DNA of 14,383 nt from Stramenopiles sp. TOSAG23-2. Taxonomy: Eukaryota; Sar. Positions within the stretch are counted from its first letter, which is position 1; every line of letters starts with the position of its first letter. The stretch is from assembly GCA_900128395.1 (NCBI GenBank), contig LT649760.1, positions 1 to 14,383 of the forward strand, read 5' to 3'. The notes below the pieces were generated by a model. The model did not search any database. It was not told the DNA's origin and worked only from the letters and a program-made list of their open reading frames with translations. Below are positions 9,101-14,383 of this stretch, piece by piece. The position numbers were made by a program, and so were the translations under genes.

Positions 9101-12100
9101 ACTTTTCCAGAGACACTGCGTAGTAAATCAAGCATGATACTGATACATTCGTTACTTTCCATCAAGCCATTACGACCATTTTCTGTTCGTATTAAAATTA
9201 GCGACAGAGTGACTAGACGATACCCATAATTATCAATATCACTTTTAAAACGAGCTTGACTTGGAGAGGGAATACGCGCCAGAGAATTTGCATCACCATC
9301 ATTTACCCCGGAATTCAACCACCATAGAGATGAAATCCATCCAATGACACCCATAGTTGCTGCAAACGTAGCCAATGCCGTTCGTGCAAGTGGGTATGCT
9401 ATGTTTTGTGGCAAACCGATATGCAAGGGTTTGGACCATGACGGCAAAGGAGAACCTTTGGTATTTATTTGCCCCGAAACTTTACCATCAATGTAGATCT
9501 TCATTTTGTTCTTTTCCCCATCGTATGAGCATGTCAAATGAGTCCACTGACCTTGCTTTAAACCTTCTACACTAATCAATGAGTTGTTGACGTATGCATT
9601 CTTTTTCGCGTCAAATGTCGTGACAATAAATTCAATTTTCGGATGGGATAAGGTGCTCCCGCCTTTTTTGTTACTGTTCTGAAACATTTCTTTTGTTTGC
9701 ATTTTATTTTTTTCGTAGGATAAAAATATAGCTGGATAAAATACATGAATATTGCTTTTACTAATTCCATTACTGTCAGTGTTACTTTCGGTATCTACAT
9801 GCGGAACTTCCTGGTTCTTAATTGTGTCAGTGCGGGCACATATAACACGACGGATGTATAAATGGTTGTTGTTTTTTCTCGAATTAAAATCTACGTTATT
9901 ACTTTGATTTTCCAATTTCGAGCTATCATCTTCAACATTGCTATTTTTAGGTAATCTAACCCAAAATGACACAGCAAATTTACTGGATTTTTTCATATTT
10001 TTGTTTGCATTTGTCATCCCATGAACAATTGGTGCCTCTGGTATCACAACTCCAGGTTGATCACGCGTCATCCAAAGTTTACCAGGAACAACCACAGTCA
10101 AATTTGTTTTTCTTGACAATTGCGTAAAGCGTATTTCCTCGAGCGCTAGCTTTTCTAATGCTGCTTGTACCCGACTTAACTCATGAACGACTACAGAATA
10201 TAAGGGATGCGTCTTGCCATTAGTATTATAGGTACCAATGCTATCTTGAGTGGTTCCTATGTTTAGCGATATTTCGTTTGATTTGCATAATTGTATACCT
10301 AGCAAATAAAAAATCCTCCAAGCTGTGTGATGCAACGCGACATTGAAAGTGTTTTTAGTAAGGCTATTTTGTATAGGCTGAGATAGTATGTCGCCATCTG
10401 TCTCCAATAAAGTTCCAAGTATTGATAATATTTTTGAACATAAAATGGACATAGAATGGTCATAACTCTCCTCCAGCATCTCCTCTTCGGCCAAAAGTAG
10501 CCCACCACCAAATGCATCCATTGTACTTCTTGACGAATTATTATTTTTTGTTGCATTTTTCTTCTTTTTCTTTTTCCCCTTCGGTGATACTATTTGCAGT
10601 GCAGCTAATTTACTATTTCTCAAGTGATCCGGGCTTTCAATTTTCAACGCCCATGAATGTAATATAGCTAATTTGAATGCTTGGGTGGATGCTACGTCAA
10701 TTAATGATCGCGATAGATTCTCATATAGATCAATAAAAGAAGCATGAACTAGACTAGAGACTGCGGAACCACAACTTTGTAAGTCTGCCATGTAATGATT
10801 TACATGGCGCAAATCAATATTTCCACCATTATTTATTTCACTACCTTTTCCTTTTTCTATGGCTGCCTTTTGTTTTTCCATGGTAACATCCCGGTGGCGA
10901 GCCATTGCGTAAGGCACCTGGGCAATAGCCTGTGCTTTCACGTAACCAAAATTCGGTGAAATGATAGTTAGCAAATATTTCGTCAGATCTAAACCTACAG
11001 AGCGTATACGCGCCCTCTCCATTCTTCGCAAAATTTCATCTCGCAATACATTCATATCCAACGGCTGCGATACAAATTCGAAAACTTCATCCAGACTAAT
11101 GTGAGAATTAGAGACACGAAACAAAGATAAATCTCTCCACGCTTTGTCTAGACCACCATGTTTGATTAGTCTTATTGGAAAAGCCGGATTGACTAGCAAT
11201 AAGAATGTGCAATGCTGAACTATTGTTGCTGCAACACTTTCTGATGTAGGAAGGATATTCCTAAGTGGCGTGGCATTTGCAGCTAGTTGAGCACGTTTGT
11301 AAATTGATTCTTTGTTAACATCTTCTTTTTGCTTAATTTGAACAGCAACAAGGCGCTGTAAAAATAATGCTGTCTCCCATACATTTAATAAGGTACTGGA
11401 TAATTGGTCTTTAGCAAGTTGATTGGTGCGCGACATAGATAACAGTTTTGCTTGAGACATTGCCTCCGTTACATAGCCATTGCATTTTAATATTACGCTT
11501 ACAAGTGCACGTAGTGCTCGTTGCCCAGCGAGGGTCTCTGGTGGCCCAGATATTTCTCTTTTTTTATTTGGTGATTTAGCCGACGGGCTCAATGGCGAAG
11601 CATTTTGTGTCCTTGCATATATAGATTCTTGAATCAATATATTTAGTTGATGAGCATCGTTTTTGCCTAAGAACAAATCATCCAAAAAGTTATTTTGTAA
11701 CAAAAAACCATCGTCATCTTTGACATCATCCATCTCCTCTGTTTTTAACGAAAACAAATTTCTTTTTTTCCACTCCAATACTATACTCAAATCATTCAAG
11801 TTATAAGCACCCGTTTCCTCCTCCTTGCGAATATTGGGCATTTTTTTTACACCACCGCTTAGAAGCCTACTACTGAGCCAGTGTTTCAACGCCGCTTCCG
11901 TAGCTGATATTGGGTGTCCTTTCATAATGAGGACAATCAACTTACCCGTAAAATGTGCTATTAGCGCGTGTAAGCGAATTTCCCATTGATGCATTTTTTT
12001 AGTCAAAGTAACATTAGAAGTTCCTTTCTTCGATTTTGGGCTACCAAGTAAATTAGTTAAAAATGTACTACCTTGTTTGTCTCCACTCTCGCCAATCTCT

Positions 12101-14373
12101 ATTGGTAGAATTAATTGGCAATTTACGGTATCTACGACTTTAATTAATGTCAATAAAGGTGGCAGCAGTTGTGTTGCCAAAGATGGGTGCGTGGAAGAAA
12201 CGCTAAGTCCAGCGATAAATGGCATAAGAATTACTGATAAAAAACTTTCGGACATTACTTCGCGCAACATTGCTCGCTTCAATGTTGAGAATGGCTTTAT
12301 ATTTATAATTTCAAAACATTTTTTGAGACAGTCTGTAGATGTCTGCAATAAACGTTTACCATGCGATAAGACACATTGATGTATGTTATTGCTCCCATTA
12401 CTTCCAATCTCACCATTTTTACTTTCTATTTGCTTTGTCAAAATATCAAGTTCTAACGTGCTTGCAACGTGACTCCAAGCAGCCAAAATATGGTTTTGCA
12501 AAGCTAGTAATAATTTCGTATATGGTGACGAGAACACACCATTTTTAGTATGCTTCGATTTTAAATTCCCATCATGTATTTTACTGAGACGATCATGCAT
12601 CTCTGAATATGCACGATTGAGTAAATCTCGTAATAAATCATCTACACCTTCAGGAGTCAAACTGCCAGGTACTGAACCATTCGTAGGCGTTATTATTCGC
12701 GCATCTTCCATATTTGATGGATGGATGTAAGTCAAATCATCAGGCAAAATATTTTGCAATAAATGTGAGACTACCATATTTTCGCTCAATCGATCCATTA
12801 CTGCATTTAGTAGGACATGATTTGGCACATCGTCTTTCATAAATTGTCGCAACACAAGCTTGCGAGATGCTGGGGTCGGATAGAAGAAATCAAACCCGAC
12901 ACGTATGACATCACCCGCTTCTACTTCAATAGCTTTGTTTGACTGCAGAAAAACTCTATTCATTGAATTATCATCTCGTAGATGTTTTTTTTCACTTTTA
13001 TTATCAATGAAATCACATTTCATTGGATTCTTAATAATCAATAGCAGCAACTGATGTAGCATTTTGAATATGGAAGACATTTTAGAACTGATCAAAATAC
13101 TAATTGATTTCGTACTAGTCTTACTTTTAACATCCTTTCCTTGATCAGCTTTTAAAACACTGACTAACTGTTGTAGATTTGCTTTCAATAGACGTAACGT
13201 GCACAAAACTATGCACCATCGACATAGCTCTTGCTCTTGATCTTCTTTGTTTTTTCTATTATAACACTTCGATAAAATGGCGTGAAAATAAGACATGGAA
13301 TCTTCACTCGGTTCAATACAATACGCAAAGCGTGGTATGGCATTGTTTAATCTAGAGGTTAAATCTCCTACATGGTCATTTGGATGAGAAATATTCTTTG
13401 TGACACCCTTTAATGTTTTCTTAAACGCCAGATTAGCATGACTGTTGAATGGTTGGACGAGCCGTTCCAAATGTGCCATAACAATAACAGGTAGACGAGT
13501 CGACGAAATATTATTATTATCATTCCTTATCAAATTTAAGTTTGTATTTATATGCTTATCATCTGGAAAAATCATTGCTAGTTGTTTATTCGATCCTTGC
13601 ATACCGGCAGATAAACTGTTTAAGGAAAAGATATCGTTTGATAAAATCCAACTGGAATTGATTGGTAAGTCGCGGGGAACGTCAAGATTCGATGCTCCCG
13701 TTCCATTATCATTACTCATACCAGCGTTTGCAATTTCGTCTTCTTCTTCCTTGCTAGATGTCATATTATTTAAATTCTCTTTTTCCACTTTTGCTTTGCT
13801 ACTTTCATTTTGGTCAAAAGTATTTACTAAAATCATGTTATATTTATCACCCACTGCAATAGAAAGAACCTTTAACGAATCGCTGGAACTACTATTATTA
13901 AGCCTAACATTAGTAGGGAAAATTAATTTACGTGGTTTGTTTTCCGATTTCGTTTCCCCATGCCCTAAACGACCACTATCACCATGTCCCCATGTATACA
14001 ACTCTCCATCAGATGTCAATGCAGCGGAATGTTCACATCCTGCCTCTGCTTGTATTACAATTTGGCCTCGTAACCCTTCAACACAAGTGGGCAAAGCTCT
14101 ATCAGTTTCATTCCCATGACCTAACTTACCATTTGTTCCAGCTCCCCATGTATATAGGAGACCTTCTGCAGTGACTGCTAGCGAGTGATCCCATCCACAC
14201 GCAACATGCACAACATTTTCTTCCTGCAATGCTAATATCTGCTCCGGTATCAGTTTATGTTCATTTCCTCCATGCCCAAGCACTGGTGGTAGACCATCTC
14301 TACGGCTGTCTTTGTAACCCGAGCCAAAACTAAATATATGCCCATCACGGGATATTGCTAATGTGTGTTCCCA
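2227..14373 (-). CDS. Giant HERC/HECT-type E3 ubiquitin ligase (RCC1, LamG-like, SPRY, UBA, FN3-like, SPRY, HECT), incomplete at both ends
   Basis: A HECT E3 takes ubiquitin from an E2 onto a cysteine and passes it to substrates. The other domains here probably bind partners. Numbering starts at GTG 14283 (4018 residues); the frame stays open 30 codons upstream to a TGG at 14371-14373 and that part is RCC1-like too (EHTLAISRDGHIFSFGSG). Domains: RCC1 repeats to ~165 (GWDHSLAV, LYTWGAGTNGKLGHG); helical regions; Lys-rich, NLS-like patch ~1232-1247; LamG-like ~1415-1660 (QWTHLTCSYDGEKNKMKIYI) with a polar insertion; small barrel ~1935-1986; SPRY ~2290-2425; UBA ~2475-2525 (LVDTLITMGFPLDWC); Q and D runs ~2540-2590; FN3-like ~3215-3353; SPRY ~3360-3512; barrel ~3620-3670; N16 at 3702-3717; HECT N-lobe ~3861-4016 (ICVGILLGLAI, IIPGQVLPLF, LVCGS). 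No ATG precedes the RCC1 repeats and the cysteine C-lobe (~110 residues) is absent. Known large HERCs are near 4800 residues. No intron is needed in the 12 kb. Confidence 0.92.
2230..2235 (-). other. Candidate splice donor GTGAAT at the end of the HECT-coding frame
   Basis: On the minus strand the sequence reads ...GGA AGT|GTGAAT TAA. The conserved HECT motif VCGS ends exactly at the bar. GTGAAT resembles a GTRAGT donor, and the reading frame stops right after it. A phase-0 intron here would explain why the C-lobe is absent. No matching acceptor plus HECT C-lobe was found between here and position 1, so the next exon would have to lie outside the window. Confidence 0.35.
3133..3180 (-). repeat. 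(AAT)16 microsatellite encoding 16 asparagines
   Basis: Sixteen uninterrupted ATT units on the + strand read as AAT codons in the ligase frame, giving an asparagine run at residues 3702-3717 between the second barrel and the HECT region. All codons are identical, as expected from recent slippage rather than selection on protein sequence. Length is likely to vary between strains or be miscounted in assembly, but changes by whole units keep the frame. Confidence 0.9.
6522..6660 (-). repeat. Low-complexity linker with Q6 and acidic run after the UBA domain
   Basis: Just downstream of the UBA domain the ligase has six glutamines (CAG/CAA codons, about 6640-6660) and then an acidic stretch around residues 2571-2588 rich in D and E. 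The codons within the runs are mixed, unlike the pure AAT run, so these are older or selected. They probably form a disordered linker between the UBA domain and the following helical region. Confidence 0.75.
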
Positions 14374-14383
14374 TCATCATCAC

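Noticed and set aside
13445-14119. 224-codon open frame on the + strand, antisense to the RCC1 end of the ligase
   Set aside because: It lies entirely opposite a region whose minus-strand translation is clearly conserved (RCC1 repeats at the right end). The peptide shows no recognisable domain.

Overview
The window looks like nuclear DNA from a single-celled eukaryote (protist) with a fairly AT-rich genome. The evidence is one open frame of more than 12 kb encoding a giant multidomain ubiquitin ligase of a purely eukaryotic type, asparagine, aspartate and glutamine runs in the proteins, very AT-rich intergenic DNA, and the absence of operons or ribosome binding sites. Standard stops (TAA, TAG, TGA) appear to be in use. 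I cannot name the lineage; a stramenopile or rhizarian would fit, but that is a guess.

Layout: 1-604 is AT-rich non-coding DNA with an imperfect direct repeat and two perfect palindromes. 671-1762 (+) is a 5'-incomplete GT31/Fringe-like glycosyltransferase, with a candidate poly(A) signal at 1827. 1763-2226 is an AT-rich tail-to-tail spacer holding one small open frame of uncertain status and AT-rich hairpins. 2227-14373 (-) is a HERC/HECT-type E3 ubiquitin ligase reading inward from the right edge. Its order is RCC1 repeats, helical repeat region, LamG-like, SH3/MIB-like barrel, SPRY, UBA, FN3-like, SPRY, second small barrel, HECT N-lobe.

Both genes are incomplete here. The ligase has no ATG ahead of its RCC1 repeats and meets three in-frame TGA codons at the right edge. 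At the other end it stops two codons after the conserved VCGS motif of HECT, so the catalytic cysteine lobe is missing. The glycosyltransferase frame is preceded by a TAG and has no ATG before residue 137. Missing exons or assembly indels are the simplest explanations; gene decay is the alternative. The two genes are convergent and have no obvious shared pathway: one would act in the Golgi, the other in cytosolic or nuclear ubiquitination. I saw no RNA gene, CRISPR array, transposase or clear prokaryotic or viral feature.
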